Positions 1 to 9,936 of a stretch of 64,000 bases of DNA are shown here, one piece after another. Location: contig NZ_CP042453.1 in the NCBI RefSeq assembly GCF_007993735.1, forward strand, positions 1 to 64,000. Direction: 5' to 3'. The notes under the pieces were generated by a model that had not been told where the DNA came from, did no database searches, and saw only the letters and a list, made by a program, of their open reading frames with translations. Positions within the stretch are counted from its first letter, which is position 1. Each line of letters starts with the position of its first letter. The translations under genes were made by a program, and so were the position numbers. Origin of the DNA: Arenimonas daejeonensis (GTDB lineage: Bacteria; Pseudomonadota; Gammaproteobacteria; Xanthomonadales; Xanthomonadaceae).

Positions 1-42
1 AAGATTAAAAGTCTTCTGCTCTACCGACTGAGCTAACGGCCC
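1..42 (-). tRNA. tRNA-Lys (TTT), 3' part cut off by the window edge
   Basis: Read on the minus strand, the sequence starts with acceptor strand GGGCCGT, then TA, a D-arm (GCTC...GAGC) and an anticodon stem around the loop CTTTTAA, giving anticodon TTT (lysine). Only the 5' half to the middle of the anticodon arm is present; the variable loop, T-arm and 3' end lie outside. It is 50 bases upstream of nothing coding on its own strand; queC ends nearby on the same strand. Confidence 0.9.
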
Positions 43-92
43 AACTGTTTGAATACCCTGCGCTAGCCGCGCAGGGCGGCAATTCTAACCCA

Positions 93-767
93 TCAGCCGC
101 GCGGCGCGTAGCGCGTGGGGTCGGCCAGGCCGGCGGCGGCGAAGCCCTCGGCGCGCAGGCGGCAGGCATCGCACTTGCCGCAGGCGCGGCCCTCGGCATC
201 GGCCTGGTAACACGACACCGTGCGGCTGAAATCCAGGCCCAGGCGCTGGCCCTCGAGCGCGATCTGCGCCTTGGACATCCGGATCAGCGGCGCATGCACC
301 TTCAGGCGATGGCCTTCGACGCCGGCCTGGGTGGCCAGGTTGGCCAGGGCCTGGAAGGCGGCGATGAACTCCGGGCGGCAGTCGGGATAGCCCGAATAAT
401 CCACCGCGTTCACGCCGCAGAACAGGTCGTCGGCACCCAGCACCTCGGCCCAGCCCAGGGCGATCGACAGCATGATGGTGTTGCGCGCCGGCACGTAGGT
501 GATGGGAATGCCGGCGGCGGCGGCTTCCGGCACGGCGATGTCGGCGGTGAGCGCCGAGCCGCCGATGCTGCGCAGGTCCACCGTCACCACCTTGTGCTCG
601 GCCGCGCCCTGACTGGCCGCCAGTTCGGCCGCGGCGGCGAGTTCGGAGGTGTGGCGCTGGCCGTACGACACGCTGAGCGCATGGCAGGCGAAACCCTGCT
701 CGCGCGCCAGCGCCAGCACCACCGCCGAATCCATGCCACCCGAGACCAGTACGACTGCTTTTTTCAT
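93..767 (-). CDS. queC: 7-cyano-7-deazaguanine synthase QueC
   Basis: ATP-dependent conversion of 7-carboxy-7-deazaguanine to preQ0, a step of queuosine (tRNA wobble base) biosynthesis in the cytosol. The 224-residue protein has the PP-loop SGGMDS at residues 9-14, the family motif VPARNT, and four zinc-ligand cysteines near the C-terminus (C186, C196, C199, C202, in the pattern CxnCGKCDAC). Length and start [11 protein letters not shown] are typical. It follows queE on the same strand with a 39-base gap, so the two probably form one transcript downstream of the Tol-Pal genes, a common order in this family of bacteria. Confidence 0.97.
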   Translation of the reverse strand: MKKAVVLVSGGMDSAVVLALAREQGFACHALSVSYGQRHTSELAAAAELAASQGAAEHKVVTVDLRSIGGSALTADIAVPEAAAAGIPITYVPARNTIMLSIALGWAEVLGADDLFCGVNAVDYSGYPDCRPEFIAAFQALANLATQAGVEGHRLKVHAPLIRMSKAQIALEGQRLGLDFSRTVSCYQADAEGRACGKCDACRLRAEGFAAAGLADPTRYAPRG

Positions 768-806
768 CTTCGCTCTATCCGCATGAACTCGTGCCCGGGC
801 CGCACT

Positions 807-1463
807 TCAGCGCCCCTGCGCATCGCCCCACAATTGCTTGTGCAGCTGCATCTGGAACCGCACCGGGAGTTTGTCGGCCAGTATCCACTCGGCCAGCTCG
901 CGCGGCGCCACCTGGCCGAACGAAGGCGAAAACAGCACCTCGCAGCGCTCCGGCAGTGCGTGTTCGGCGACCATGCCGCGCGCCCATTCGTAGTCGGCGC
1001 GGTCGCAGACGACGAACTTCACCTGGTCGTGCACGGTCAGCAGCGGCAGGTTTTCCAGCCGGTTGCGGTGCATTTCCTTCGAGCCCGGCGTCTTGAGGTC
1101 CACCACGCGGCTCACGCGCGGGTCCACGCCGGCGATGTCGATTGCGCCCGAGGTTTCCAGCGACACCTCATAGCCGGCGTCGCAGAGTTTTTCCAGCAGG
1201 GCCAGGCAACGCTTCTGCGCCAGCGGCTCGCCACCGGTGACGCAGACGTGGCGCACGCCGTGTTTCGCCACTTCGGCCAGGATCGTCTCGATGTCCCACC
1301 ACTCGCCGCCGTGGAAGGCGTAGGCGGTGTCGCAGTACTGGCAGCGCAGCGGGCAGCCGGTGAGGCGCACGAACACGGTGGGCCAGCCGACCGCGCGGGC
1401 TTCGCCCTGCACGGACAGGAAGATTTCGGTCAGGCGCAGGCGCTCGGCGGCCGGGGTTTGCAT
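807..1463 (-). CDS. queE: 7-carboxy-7-deazaguanine synthase QueE
   Basis: Radical-SAM enzyme that rearranges 6-carboxytetrahydropterin to 7-carboxy-7-deazaguanine, the substrate of QueC encoded next. The 218-residue protein shows the 4Fe-4S cysteines C37-x3-C41-x2-C44 (CPLRCQYC) and the SAM-binding TGGEP motif. It lies 25 bases after cpoB and 39 before queC. A proteobacterial short-type QueE; nothing unusual seen. Confidence 0.96.
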   Translation of the reverse strand: MQTPAAERLRLTEIFLSVQGEARAVGWPTVFVRLTGCPLRCQYCDTAYAFHGGEWWDIETILAEVAKHGVRHVCVTGGEPLAQKRCLALLEKLCDAGYEVSLETSGAIDIAGVDPRVSRVVDLKTPGSKEMHRNRLENLPLLTVHDQVKFVVCDRADYEWARGMVAEHALPERCEVLFSPSFGQVAPRELAEWILADKLPVRFQMQLHKQLWGDAQGR

Positions 1464-1488
1464 GACATTCGCCGGCGCGGGGCCGGGC

Positions 1489-2301
1489 TCAGCGGTTTTC
1501 GAGGGCGAGCGTGCGCAGGCGGCTCTCGGCCTTCGCGGCCGGATCGGTGCCCGGGTAACGCGAGATCACGTCGCGCAGGGTCGCTTCGCCTTCGCCACGC
1601 TGGCCCAGGGCGATCTGGCAATAACCCGTCTTGAGCAGCGCGTCGGCTTCCTTGCGCGAGCCGGCGTACTGGCCCAGCAGGGTCTGGAAGGCCTGCAGCG
1701 CCAGCTCGTAGTTCTGGGTGACGTAATAACTTTCGCCCAGCCAATAGTAGGCGTTGGGCAGCAGCGCGCTCTCCGGATAGTCCTGGATGAAGGACTGGAA
1801 CAGGCGGGCGGAGTCGGCGGCTTCGTAACGCTCGACCAGGGCGTCGAGCGCGGCCTGGTAGGTGGCCTGCTCGGCGGCGGGATCGACCGGAGCGGCCGTC
1901 TCGGTGGTGGCGCTTGCCGCCGGAGCGGAAGTGCTGGCAGCAGCGGCAGGCGCCGCGGCTGCGGAATCAGGGGAGGCCGCAGCAGCCGGTGCACCGCCCT
2001 CCAGCCGGCTCAGGCGGCCGTCGAGGTCGATGTACTGCTGGCGGTTGTTCTGCTTGAGCTGCTCGATTTCATTCTGCAGCGTCTCGACGAGGCCACGCAG
2101 GGAGCGGACTTCGCTCTGCAGCTCGACGATGCGGTTCTGGGCTTCGAGATTGGCCTGGCCGGCGCTCTGGTTCTGGGCGTTGGCGGCGTTCTCGAGCAGG
2201 GTGACACGTTCGGCCAGGCTCAAACGCTGGGCCATGGCCGGGGTGGCCGCCACGAGGGCGGCCACCACGGTGACAACGCAGAGGATGCGCTGACGTCCCA
2301 T
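1489..2301 (-). CDS. cpoB: Cell division coordinator CpoB (YbgF)
   Basis: Periplasmic Tol-Pal partner that links outer-membrane constriction with peptidoglycan synthesis at the septum. The 270-residue protein begins with a Sec signal peptide (cleavage after AMA), continues with a coiled-coil segment rich in E/Q/L (about residues 30-100), an Ala/Pro-rich linker, and C-terminal TPR-like repeats containing YYWLGESYY. It starts 3 bases after pal, consistent with the classic tolQRAB-pal-cpoB operon. Function is by family; the domain order is read directly. Confidence 0.93.
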   Translation of the reverse strand: MGRQRILCVVTVVAALVAATPAMAQRLSLAERVTLLENAANAQNQSAGQANLEAQNRIVELQSEVRSLRGLVETLQNEIEQLKQNNRQQYIDLDGRLSRLEGGAPAAAASPDSAAAAPAAAASTSAPAASATTETAAPVDPAAEQATYQAALDALVERYEAADSARLFQSFIQDYPESALLPNAYYWLGESYYVTQNYELALQAFQTLLGQYAGSRKEADALLKTGYCQIALGQRGEGEATLRDVISRYPGTDPAAKAESRLRTLALENR

Positions 2302-2304
2302 CGC

Positions 2305-2808
2305 TTACTTCGCGGTGTAGACGATTTCGACGCGGCGGTTCTGCTGCCAGCAGGTCTCGCTGGTGTCGGTGCAGGTCGGACGCTCTTCACCGTAGGACAC
2401 GACGGTGATCTGGCCGGCCGAACCACCCGCACCCTGCAGGGCGCCGGAGACGGCATTGCCACGGCGCTCGCCCAGTCCCAGGTTGTACTCGCGGGTGCCG
2501 CGCTCGTCGGCGTTGCCTTCCAGCGTGACGCGCGATTCCGGACGGTCGGTCAGGTACTTGGCGTGGCAGGCCATGATGGCCTGGAACTCCGGACGCAGGG
2601 TGTCCTGGTCGAAGTCGAAGTACACGGTGCGCTGACGCAGGCAGGCGTCGGTGTCCAGGTCTTCCGGCGAATAACGGCCGTCGTCCACCGGGGCGACCGG
2701 GGTCGGGGTCGGCTCGGGGGTCGGGGCTTCTTCCTTGACCTTCTTGGAGCAGGCGGCAAGGGCGATGACGATGGAAGCGGCAAGCAGCACGCGGGTGGCG
2801 GTATTCAT
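2305..2808 (-). CDS. pal: Peptidoglycan-associated lipoprotein Pal
   Basis: Outer-membrane lipoprotein that binds peptidoglycan and TolB. The lipobox is LAAC with Cys20; a Pro/Thr-rich linker follows, then an OmpA C-terminal domain with YFDFDQDTLRPE and the peptidoglycan-binding stretch GNADERGTREYN. It carries extra cysteines (ACLRQR, MACHAK, TCTDTSETC) that could form disulfides in the periplasm. At 167 residues it has the expected length. The gene sits between tolB and cpoB. Confidence 0.96.
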   Translation of the reverse strand: MNTATRVLLAASIVIALAACSKKVKEEAPTPEPTPTPVAPVDDGRYSPEDLDTDACLRQRTVYFDFDQDTLRPEFQAIMACHAKYLTDRPESRVTLEGNADERGTREYNLGLGERRGNAVSGALQGAGGSAGQITVVSYGEERPTCTDTSETCWQQNRRVEIVYTAK

Positions 2809-2870
2809 GGGGAACCCTCTCGATTTTCGGAATGCAGTGATGGAGCTTGTTGTTGTGTGGCCCGTCCTAA

Positions 2871-4189
2871 TTACTTCTGCCGATAAGGTGACCAGGCGGG
2901 CTCCCGGACGTCACCATCAGCCAATACCAATCGCTGCCTGACCCGACCGTCGGCCGAAGCCGCGTACAGCACGCCACGACGGCCTTCCTTCGTGGCGTAC
3001 AGCAGCATGCTGGCGTTGGGGGCGAAGCTGGGCGACTCGTCGAGGTTGCCCGGCGACAGTGTCTGCCAGCGACCCGCACCGCCGAAGCTGCGGTCAAGAA
3101 CGGCAATACGATAAACGTTTCCAGTGCCCTGCGCCATAGCTATCTTCTTGCCGTCAAAGGAAATACTGGCCTTTGCGTTGGAATCGCCGGCGAAGCTGAG
3201 GCGGGTCGCCTCACCGCCCGTGGCGGGCACCTGGTAGAGCTGCGGCTTGCCGGCCCGGTCCGAGGTGAAGACCAGGGACTGGCCGTCCGGGGTCCAGACC
3301 GCCTCGGTGTCGATGCCGTAGTGGCGGGTGATCTGGGTCAGCTGCTGGCTGGCCAGGTCCATCACGTAGATCTCGGGGTTGCCGGACTTGGACAGGGTCA
3401 GCGCCAGCTTGCGGCCGTCGGGCGAGAACGACGGTGCGCCGTTGATGCCCTTGAACGAAGCGATGGGCGTCTCGAAGCCGACGCCGCTGTAGATGTCGAT
3501 GATGTAGACCGAGGAGTTGCCGCGGCGGAAGCTGACGAAGGCGACCTTGCGGCCGTCCGGGCTCCACGCCGGCGACAGGATCGGCTCGGCGCGGTTGGGG
3601 ATCAGCACGTGCGGATTGAAGCCGTCGGCGTCGGCCAGCACCAGCGAATAACGCGTGCCCTCGCCCACGCCATTGGCGATCACGTAGGCGATGCGGGTCC
3701 AGAACGCGCCGCGCACGCCGAGGATCTTTTCGTAGATCTGGTCGGCGATCTGGTGCGCGACGCCGCGCATGCCGCGCGCGTGGCCGTCCACCGCCATGCC
3801 CAGCAGGCGTTCCTGCTTGGCGACGTCATAGAGTTCGTATTCGACCCGGTAGCCGCCGTCGGCGCTGTCGAGCACCCGGCCGACCACGATGAAGTCCTGC
3901 TTGAGCACGCGCCAGGTCGGGAACTTGATCTCGCTGCCGCGGATGGGCTTTTCGATCACGTCCTGTTCGATCAGGGCGCGGAACTGCCCGGAGCGGTTGA
4001 GGTCGGCGCGGATCACCGCGGCGATGTCGGTGTCGGGGGCGACGCTGGTGCCGGGTAGGGCATCGGCACGACCGCGATCGGCAGCGCGGATTCGTTGCCG
4101 GTGACCAGGCCGATGTCCAGGCCCTGGGCGCGGACCAGGCCCGCGGGCAGCAACAGCGCGAGCGCCAGGAAGGAAAGGAAACGTCTCAT
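2871..4189 (-). CDS. tolB: Tol-Pal translocation protein TolB (one frameshift near the N-terminus)
   Basis: Periplasmic beta-propeller protein of the Tol-Pal system. The start ATG (4189) overlaps the tolA stop as ATGA and opens a signal peptide (MRRFLSFLALALLLPAGLVRA). The frame then breaks at 4051-4055, where the minus strand reads TACCCGGCACC; restoring one G (or C) joins ...VVPMPY to ...GTSVAPDTDIAAV and the rest of the protein, which ends EPAWSPYRQK. The intact part (381 residues from position 4016) contains the WSPDG-type propeller repeats. Read as a consensus error, since TolB is otherwise complete and in its operon. Confidence 0.93.
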
Positions 4190-5136
4190 CGTGGGCAGGC
4201 CTCTTCGGGGTAGCAGAACGTCAGGTCGATCTGTCGCTGGAACACGGGTTCGAAACCGGCGTACGGCATGGGCGAGCGGCGCAGCGCACGTTCGACCGAC
4301 TCGCGGCCCTGGGCATCGAAGCCGCAGGACAGGAACTGCACGTCGATCACGTCGCCGCCGGGGATCTGGGTGAAGCGCACCTTGCAGGCCACCTGTTCGG
4401 GTGCGAGCGCGCGGTTCCAGTTCAACTGCGCGGTCTGGTGCAGGGCCAGCGCGTACCGCGCCGCCAGGTCGGTGTCGGTGCCGTTGTTGCCGCCGGCCTG
4501 CACCGGCTCGCGCGCGGGTTGCGGTTGCGGCGTGGGCTTGGCCTGGGCGTCAGCCAGTTGCTGCAGGCGCTGCTCTTCCATCTTGGTGCGGCGCTCGGCG
4601 GCTTCGCGTTCCTTGCGGATTTCCTCGAGCTGGGCGCGCAGGCGCTGCTTGCGTTCGGCTTCTGCCTGCTTCTCGCGTTCGGTCAGGTCGATCTGTTCCT
4701 GGCGGCGCTTGGCTTCCTGCTCTTCGCGCTCCTCGGCCTGCTGCTGCTCCAGCGCCAGGCGGGCGACCGCTTCCTGGTCCACCGGCGCGGGTTCGGGCTG
4801 GGCTTCCTGCGGCTTGGGCTGCACCTGTTCGGGTGCTGTCTGGGGCTGCGGGGCCGGCAACGGCTGCGGCGGCGGCGCGGTTTCGACCGGGGCGCGTTCG
4901 GCGGGCTTCGGGGCTTCCTGGGCGGCCTGCTCCGCCACGCGCACGTCCGAGGGCGACACGACCAGCGCGGCCTCGACGACAGGGCCCGCCACGGACACCA
5001 CCTTGGGGATCGGCTGCCACCAGCCGGCCAGCAACAGCAGCACGACGATGGCCACGTGCAGCGCCAGCGCCATCAGCACCGGCATCAGCAGCTCGTCATT
5101 GCCTTCGTGCTGGCGGATGGCCTCGGCGTGCATCAC
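4186..5136 (-). CDS. tolA: Tol-Pal inner-membrane protein TolA
   Basis: Inner-membrane protein that spans the periplasm and transmits the proton-motive force from TolQR to TolB-Pal. The 316-residue protein has an N-terminal membrane helix (about residues 18-40), a Pro/Gln-rich stretch, a long charged coiled coil (EREEQEAKRRQEQ... to about residue 200) and a C-terminal globular domain with paired cysteines (VACKVRF, FLSCGF). ATGA overlaps join it to both tolR upstream and tolB downstream, indicating translational coupling. Confidence 0.94.
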   Translation of the reverse strand: MMHAEAIRQHEGNDELLMPVLMALALHVAIVVLLLLAGWWQPIPKVVSVAGPVVEAALVVSPSDVRVAEQAAQEAPKPAERAPVETAPPPQPLPAPQPQTAPEQVQPKPQEAQPEPAPVDQEAVARLALEQQQAEEREEQEAKRRQEQIDLTEREKQAEAERKQRLRAQLEEIRKEREAAERRTKMEEQRLQQLADAQAKPTPQPQPAREPVQAGGNNGTDTDLAARYALALHQTAQLNWNRALAPEQVACKVRFTQIPGGDVIDVQFLSCGFDAQGRESVERALRRSPMPYAGFEPVFQRQIDLTFCYPEEACPR

Positions 5137-5567
5137 TTGTCCGCGGGTTGTCCCATCAGGCCCACGCGCGGCACCCCGGCCTGCTGCAGCAGGACCATGG
5201 TGTCGAACACGGTGGAATAGTCGGCATCACGCGCGCCGGCGACGAACACCGGCACGTCGGGATTGGCGCGCACGAAGGCCGCGACCTTGGCCTGCAGCGT
5301 GGTGGCGTCGATCGGTTCGTTGGCGCCGCCCTCGAGCTTGAGCGTGTAGGCGCCGTCGGCGGTGACCGAGACGATCACCGGTTCCTTCTGCTGCTGCACC
5401 GGCTTGGCGTTGGCCTGCGGCAATTCGACGTCCACGCCCAGGTTCAGCAGCGGCGCGGTCACCATGAAGATGATCAGCAGCACCAGCATCACGTCGATGT
5501 AGGGCACGACGTTGATGTCGGCCTTGAGCTTCTTGCGCTGGCGGTGGCGGGTGATGGTGGCGGACAT
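5133..5567 (-). CDS. tolR: Biopolymer transport protein TolR
   Basis: ExbD/TolR-family stator component with one N-terminal transmembrane helix carrying the conserved aspartate (INVVPYIDVMLVLLIIFMV, about residues 18-36), followed by a periplasmic domain. The 144-residue length is standard. It overlaps tolA by 4 bases (ATGA) and lies 44 bases after tolQ. Confidence 0.96.
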   Translation of the reverse strand: MSATITRHRQRKKLKADINVVPYIDVMLVLLIIFMVTAPLLNLGVDVELPQANAKPVQQQKEPVIVSVTADGAYTLKLEGGANEPIDATTLQAKVAAFVRANPDVPVFVAGARDADYSTVFDTMVLLQQAGVPRVGLMGQPADK

Positions 5568-5611
5568 GCGTCAGCTCTCAACGTGTGGTCGAAGGAAACG
5601 GGGTTGGCCGC

Positions 5612-6388
5612 TCACTCCTCGACGTGGGACTGCCGCTGCAGGATCGAGGAGAACTCCTCGGCGAAGGATTCGTAGCGCACGCTCAGCCGTTCGACCCGGG
5701 TGGCGAAGCGGTTGTAGGCCCAGACCGCCGGGATGGCCACGAACAGGCCCATGGCAGTGGCGAACAGCGCTTCGGAAATGCCCGGCGCGACCGCGGCGAT
5801 CGAGGCGCTGGCCTCGGTGGACAGGCCATGCATGGTCACCATGATGCCGAACACGGTGCCGACCAGGCCGACATACGGCGCGGTGGAACCGATGTTCGCC
5901 AGCAGCTCGAGGTTGTGTTCCAGGCGGTCCACTTCACGCGCGAAGGTGGCGCGCATGGCGCGCTGGGCGCCTTCGAGCTGGGTTCGGCCGTCGAGGCCCT
6001 TCTTCTGGCGCAGGCGGGCGTATTCACGGAAGCCGGCCTCGAAGATCGCCTCCAGGCCCGACACCACCCGGTTGCGGTCGGTGGCCGAGCGGTAGAGCTG
6101 GGTCAGGTCCACACCCGACCAGAAGCGGGTCTCGAACTCGTCGGCCTCGTCGGTGGCGCGCACGTAGATGCGGTTCTTGCGGAAGATGATCACCCAGCTC
6201 AGCAGCGAGCCCAGCGCCAGCAGCAGCATGATCACCTGCACCGGCAGGCTGGCCTGCAACAGCAGCTGCACGTAGCTGATGCCGTGGCTGCCCGCTTCCG
6301 CGGCGGCGTCGGCGGCGGCCGGAAGCGCCTCGGGCGGCAGTTCGGTCACCGGCGCGGCGGCAAGGATCAGGGCATGGGTCAACGACAT
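5612..6388 (-). CDS. tolQ: Tol-Pal proton channel protein TolQ
   Basis: MotA/TolQ/ExbB-family proton-channel subunit of the Tol complex, energising outer-membrane constriction. The 258 residues include a first membrane helix around residues 45-68 ([20 protein letters not shown]), a cytoplasmic domain, and two C-terminal helices with the family signature ([33 protein letters not shown]). It starts the tolQRAB set, 16 bases after ybgC. Confidence 0.96.
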   Translation of the reverse strand: MSLTHALILAAAPVTELPPEALPAAADAAAEAGSHGISYVQLLLQASLPVQVIMLLLALGSLLSWVIIFRKNRIYVRATDEADEFETRFWSGVDLTQLYRSATDRNRVVSGLEAIFEAGFREYARLRQKKGLDGRTQLEGAQRAMRATFAREVDRLEHNLELLANIGSTAPYVGLVGTVFGIMVTMHGLSTEASASIAAVAPGISEALFATAMGLFVAIPAVWAYNRFATRVERLSVRYESFAEEFSSILQRQSHVEE

Positions 6389-6404
6389 CGCTGGGACTCC
6401 GGAT

Positions 6405-6804
6405 TCAGGATGGGTCCGCGGCCAGCCACTCGGGCAGCGGCCGCGGTTTGAAGCTGGAAGCGGTCAGGCAGGCCACGCGTACCGTCGCGCGGACCAGGGC
6501 CTGGCCACCCCGGGTGATCTCCTGCTCGATCAGCAGGCTGGCTTTGCGGCGCTCGGTCATGACGGCACTGACCCTCAGTTCGTCGTCGAGTTTCGCGGGT
6601 TTGTGGAAGTCGATGTTCATGTCGCGGATGACCAGGACCAGGTCCTCGCTTTCGCGCAGGGCCTGCTGTCCCACCCCTGGGCGCGCAGCCATTCGGTGCG
6701 CGCGCGCTCCATAACCGCACGTAGCTGGCGTGATAGACCACCCCGCCAGCGTCGGTATCCTCCCAGTAGACCCTTATCGGGAAGCTGAACGGATCGCCGT
6801 TCAT
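6405..6804 (-). CDS. ybgC: Tol-Pal-associated acyl-CoA thioesterase YbgC (two frameshifts)
   Basis: Hotdog-fold thioesterase usually first in the tol operon. The N-terminal part reads [20 protein letters not shown] with the catalytic Asp (EDTDAGG). The frame breaks at about 6713 (minus strand CGGTTATGGAG, one base missing before ATGGAG) and again in the G run at 6674-6677 (CAGGGGTGGGAC, one G missing). Restoring both gives a continuous protein through [19 protein letters not shown] to [15 protein letters not shown]. The start overlaps the ruvB stop as ATGA. Both breaks are probably consensus errors. Confidence 0.87.
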
Positions 6805-7832
6805 GTCTCGAAAAGATCGGGATTCGGCTGTTTTTTCGGGGCTTTCAGGCCGAGATGGGTATAGGCCTTGTGGGTCACCAAACGGCCGCGCGCGCTGCGG
6901 ACCAGGTAACCCTGCTGGATCAGGTAGGGCTCGATGACGTCCTCCAGCGTGCCGCGCTCCTCGCTCAGGGCCGCGGCCAGCGATTCGACGCCGACCGGGC
7001 CACCCTCGAAGTTCTCGATGATCATGGCCAGCATGCGGCGGTCGAGCTGGTCGAAACCCTCGGCGTCCACCTTCAGCATCGCCATCGCGTCGTCGGCCAC
7101 TTCGCGGGTGATCACGCCGCCGGCGCGCACCTGGGCGAAGTCGCGCACGCGGCGCAACAGGCGGTTGGCGATGCGGGGCGTGCCGCGGCTGCGGCGGGCG
7201 ATCTCACCCGCCCCGTCCGGAGCGCATTCGATGCCCAGGATGGTGGCCGAACGGCGCACGATCCGCGTCAGCTCCTCGGCGCTGTAGAACTCCAGCCGCT
7301 GGACGATGCCGAAACGGTCGCGCAGGGGCGCGGTGAGCAGGCCGGCGCGGGTGGTGGCGCCGATCAGGGTGAAGGGCGGCAGGTCGAGCTTGATCGAGCG
7401 GGCGGCGGGGCCCTCGCCGATCATGATGTCGATCTGGAAGTCCTCCATCGCCGGGTACAGCACTTCCTCGACCACGGGCGAGAGGCGGTGGATCTCGTCG
7501 ACGAACAGCACGTCGTGCGGCTGCAGGTTGGTCAGCAGCGCGGCCAGGTCGCCGGCGCGTTCGATCACCGGGCCCGAGGTCTGGCGCAGGTTCACGCCCA
7601 GTTCGTTGGCGATGACGTGGCTGAGCGTGGTCTTGCCCAGGCCCGGCGGCCCGAAGATCAGCACGTGGTCCATGGCCTCGCCGCGGCCCTTGGCGGCCTC
7701 GATGGCGATCTTGAGCTGTTCGCGGACGGGCTGCTGGCCCAAGTAGTCGTCCAGCCGCTTGGGCCGGATGCTGGCCTCGGCCAGGTCGTCTTCGCGGGTG
7801 GCGGCGGGGGCGATGACGCGGGTGTCTTCCAT
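6801..7832 (-). CDS. ruvB: Holliday junction branch migration helicase RuvB
   Basis: AAA+ motor that drives branch migration with RuvA. The 343-residue protein has Walker A GPPGLGKT at residues 61-68, Walker B DEIHRL, the sensor motif GATTRAG, and a C-terminal winged helix ([17 protein letters not shown]). The usual order is kept: ruvC-ruvA-ruvB on the same strand, followed by ybgC through an ATGA overlap. Confidence 0.98.
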   Translation of the reverse strand: MEDTRVIAPAATREDDLAEASIRPKRLDDYLGQQPVREQLKIAIEAAKGRGEAMDHVLIFGPPGLGKTTLSHVIANELGVNLRQTSGPVIERAGDLAALLTNLQPHDVLFVDEIHRLSPVVEEVLYPAMEDFQIDIMIGEGPAARSIKLDLPPFTLIGATTRAGLLTAPLRDRFGIVQRLEFYSAEELTRIVRRSATILGIECAPDGAGEIARRSRGTPRIANRLLRRVRDFAQVRAGGVITREVADDAMAMLKVDAEGFDQLDRRMLAMIIENFEGGPVGVESLAAALSEERGTLEDVIEPYLIQQGYLVRSARGRLVTHKAYTHLGLKAPKKQPNPDLFET

Positions 7833-7887
7833 GGGCGTCGATTATGGCAGGGAAACTGCTGCCAGCCGGCCTTCCGGCCGGTCTTTT

Positions 7888-8487
7888 TCAGCCGCGCAGG
7901 ACCGACTTCAAGGCCTTGCGGATGATGTCCTCGGCGCTGTCGCCGGGTTCGGCCTGCTTGAGCATGCGCTGCACTTCGGCCGGCTTGTAGCCCAGCTGGG
8001 TCAGGGCCACGCTGGCTTCCGCGACCGGGTCGGCCGGCACCGCGCCGCCCTTGCCGGTGACCACGGCAATGCCGCCGCCGGCGAAATCGGCCGCGCGGTC
8101 GCGCAGTTCGACCACCATGCGCTCGGCGGTCTTCTTGCCGATGCCGGGAATGCGGGTCAACGCGGTGATGTCGCCGGACTGCACCAGGCGCGCGAAATCG
8201 TCCACGCTGGCACCGGACAGCACGGCCAGCGCGATCTTGGCGCCGACGCCGGTCACCTTCTGCACCTCGCGGAACAGCCGGCGCTCGGATTCGGTGAGGA
8301 AGCCGTACAGCGCGACGCCGTCTTCCTTCACCGCGTAATGGGTGAACAGCGTGACCTCGCGACCGACCTCGGGCAGGTCGTAGAAGGTGCTCATCGGCGC
8401 CGACAGCTCGTAGCCCACGCCGCCCACGTCCACCATCAGGGCCGGCGGCGCCTTGTAGACCAGCAATCCCTTCAATCTACCGATCAT
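7888..8487 (-). CDS. ruvA: Holliday junction DNA-binding protein RuvA
   Basis: Tetrameric Holliday-junction-binding subunit. I place the start at [10 protein letters not shown] (ATG at 8487), the family's conserved N-terminus; the frame stays open upstream only because it runs into the palindromic repeats at 8511-8605. The 199 residues include the OB-fold, two helix-hairpin-helix motifs ([25 protein letters not shown]) and the C-terminal RuvB-interacting domain ([16 protein letters not shown]). Confidence 0.96.
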   Translation of the reverse strand: MIGRLKGLLVYKAPPALMVDVGGVGYELSAPMSTFYDLPEVGREVTLFTHYAVKEDGVALYGFLTESERRLFREVQKVTGVGAKIALAVLSGASVDDFARLVQSGDITALTRIPGIGKKTAERMVVELRDRAADFAGGGIAVVTGKGGAVPADPVAEASVALTQLGYKPAEVQRMLKQAEPGDSAEDIIRKALKSVLRG

Positions 8488-8510
8488 TCTTCGTTTACTC
8501 CGGAGCTTGG

Positions 8511-8605
8511 CCCCTCCCCCTGCTCGCAGGGGGAGGTTGGGAGGGGGTGGAACTTCGGAGCAAGCACTCACCCCTCCCCAGCCCTCCCCTGCAAGCAGGG
8601 GAGGG
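8511..8605. repeat. Pair of REP-like GC-rich palindromes between ruvC and ruvA
   Basis: Two related palindromes sit in the 135-base gap between ruvC and ruvA. The first (8513-8536) has an 11-bp stem CCTCCCCCTGC/GCAGGGGGAGG with a 2-base centre. The second (8582-8605) has a perfect stem CCCTCCCCTGC/GCAGGGGAGGG around AA. Each has an outer CCCC-rich or GGGG-rich arm on one side. The same family occurs at 19530-19575 inside yheS. They look like short extragenic palindromes that could fold in the ruvCA transcript. Confidence 0.8.
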
Positions 8606-8622
8606 AGTTTGTCTGTGCGCGC

Positions 8623-9150
8623 TCACCTGCGACGCCTCAGCAATGCAGCCGTCAGGCCGGAACGGCCGGCGGTGGCGCTGGTGTGGGCGTGCGTCAGTGC
8701 GACCGCGAGCGCGTCGGCGGCATCCGCCTGCAGTTTCTGTTCGCCCAGATTGAGCAACAGGCGGACCATGTGCTGCACCTGGGTCTTGTCGGCGGCGCCG
8801 CTGCCGACCAGGGACTGCTTGATCAGGCGTGGCGCGTACTCGCTGACCGAGAGGCCGCGGCGCACCACCGTGGCGATCGCGGCGCCGCGGGCGTGGCCGA
8901 GCTTGAGCGCCGAGGTCGCGGACTTGTCCATGAACACCGATTCGATGGCGACCACCGTCGGCTGCCATTGGTCCAGCACTTCCTCCAGGTCGAACACCAG
9001 CTTGCCCAGCCGTGCCGGGAAGTCGTCGGTGTCCACCAGCAGGTTCAGCGCCTGGCAGTGCACGTAGGCGCACCTGCCCGCGGCGTCGACATCGATCAGG
9101 CCGATGCCGGTGCGCTGCGAACCCGGATCGATGCCGAGGATGCGGGTCAC
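8623..9150 (-). CDS. ruvC: Holliday junction resolvase RuvC
   Basis: Endonuclease that resolves Holliday junctions in the RuvABC complex. The start is GTG at 9150, overlapping the yebC stop as GTGA. The 175-residue protein begins [15 protein letters not shown] and has acidic catalytic residues D8 and E70 (VVAIESVF), plus the C-terminal acidic cluster [14 protein letters not shown]. Unlike the usual tight ruvC-ruvA spacing, it is separated from ruvA by the palindrome pair. Confidence 0.96.
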   Translation of the reverse strand: MTRILGIDPGSQRTGIGLIDVDAAGRCAYVHCQALNLLVDTDDFPARLGKLVFDLEEVLDQWQPTVVAIESVFMDKSATSALKLGHARGAAIATVVRRGLSVSEYAPRLIKQSLVGSGAADKTQVQHMVRLLLNLGEQKLQADAADALAVALTHAHTSATAGRSGLTAALLRRRR

Positions 9151-9879
9151 TGGTAGGCGGCGTCGCCCAGGTCGGCGTTGGAGTAGACGTTCTGCACGTC
9201 GTCCAGGTCCTCGAGCATGTCGAGCATCTTCTTGACCTGCAGCGCGGTGTCGCCGGTCACCGCGATGTCGTTCCCGGCGCGCATCGTCACCTCGGCATCC
9301 AGCGGCACGAAGCCTGCTGCGGCCATGGCGGCTTTCACCGCTTCGAAGGATTCGGGCGCGGTCAAAACTTCGATCAGGCCGTCTTCCGGATAGCTGGCCA
9401 CATCGTCGGCGCCGGCCTCGATGGCGGCCTCGGTGATCGCGTCCTCGCTGCTGCCCGGGCCGAAGCTGAGCACGCCCAGCTTCTTGAACATGAAGGCAAC
9501 CGAACCGTCGGTGCCGAGGTTGCCGCCGCACTTGTTGAAGGCATGCCGCACGTCGGCGACGGTGCGCACCTTGTTGTCGGTCAGGCAGTCGACGATCACC
9601 GCGACGCCGCCCGGTGCATAACCTTCGTAGCGGATTTCCTCGTAACTCACGCCCTCGAGTTCGCCGGTGGCCTTCTTGATGGCGCGTTCCAGCACGTCGC
9701 GCGACATGTTCACAGCCAGGCCCTTGTCCACGGCGGTGCGCAGGCGCGGGTTGGACTTGGGGTCGCCGCCGCCCAGGCGTGCGGCGGTGGAAATCTCGCG
9801 GATGATCTTGGTGAAGACCTTGCCGCGTTTGGCGTCCCTGGGCGTTCTTGCGCCCTTCGATGGCCATCAATCTGCCCAT
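9147..9879 (-). CDS. yebC: YebC/PmpR family transcriptional regulator (one frameshift)
   Basis: YebC-family protein, upstream partner of ruvC in many bacteria. The start is [13 protein letters not shown] at 9879, matching the Xanthomonas-type N-terminus. At 9836-9838 the minus strand reads CAGGGACGCC where CAGGACGCC is expected; removing one G joins to [16 protein letters not shown]...[19 protein letters not shown] and a normal C-terminus ([15 protein letters not shown]). The body shows the conserved [19 protein letters not shown] stretch. It overlaps ruvC by 4 bases. The indel is probably a consensus error. Confidence 0.92.
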
Positions 9880-9936
9880 GGAACCCTGCTTGATCGTGTG
9901 CGAAGCGGCGATTATACGGCCGCCGGGGTCCCCGCC

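Noticed and set aside
1-42. tRNA-Lys as an integration site for an island
   Set aside because: The neighbouring genes are conserved core genes, no integrase is present, and the 3' half of the tRNA needed to look for an attachment repeat is outside the window.
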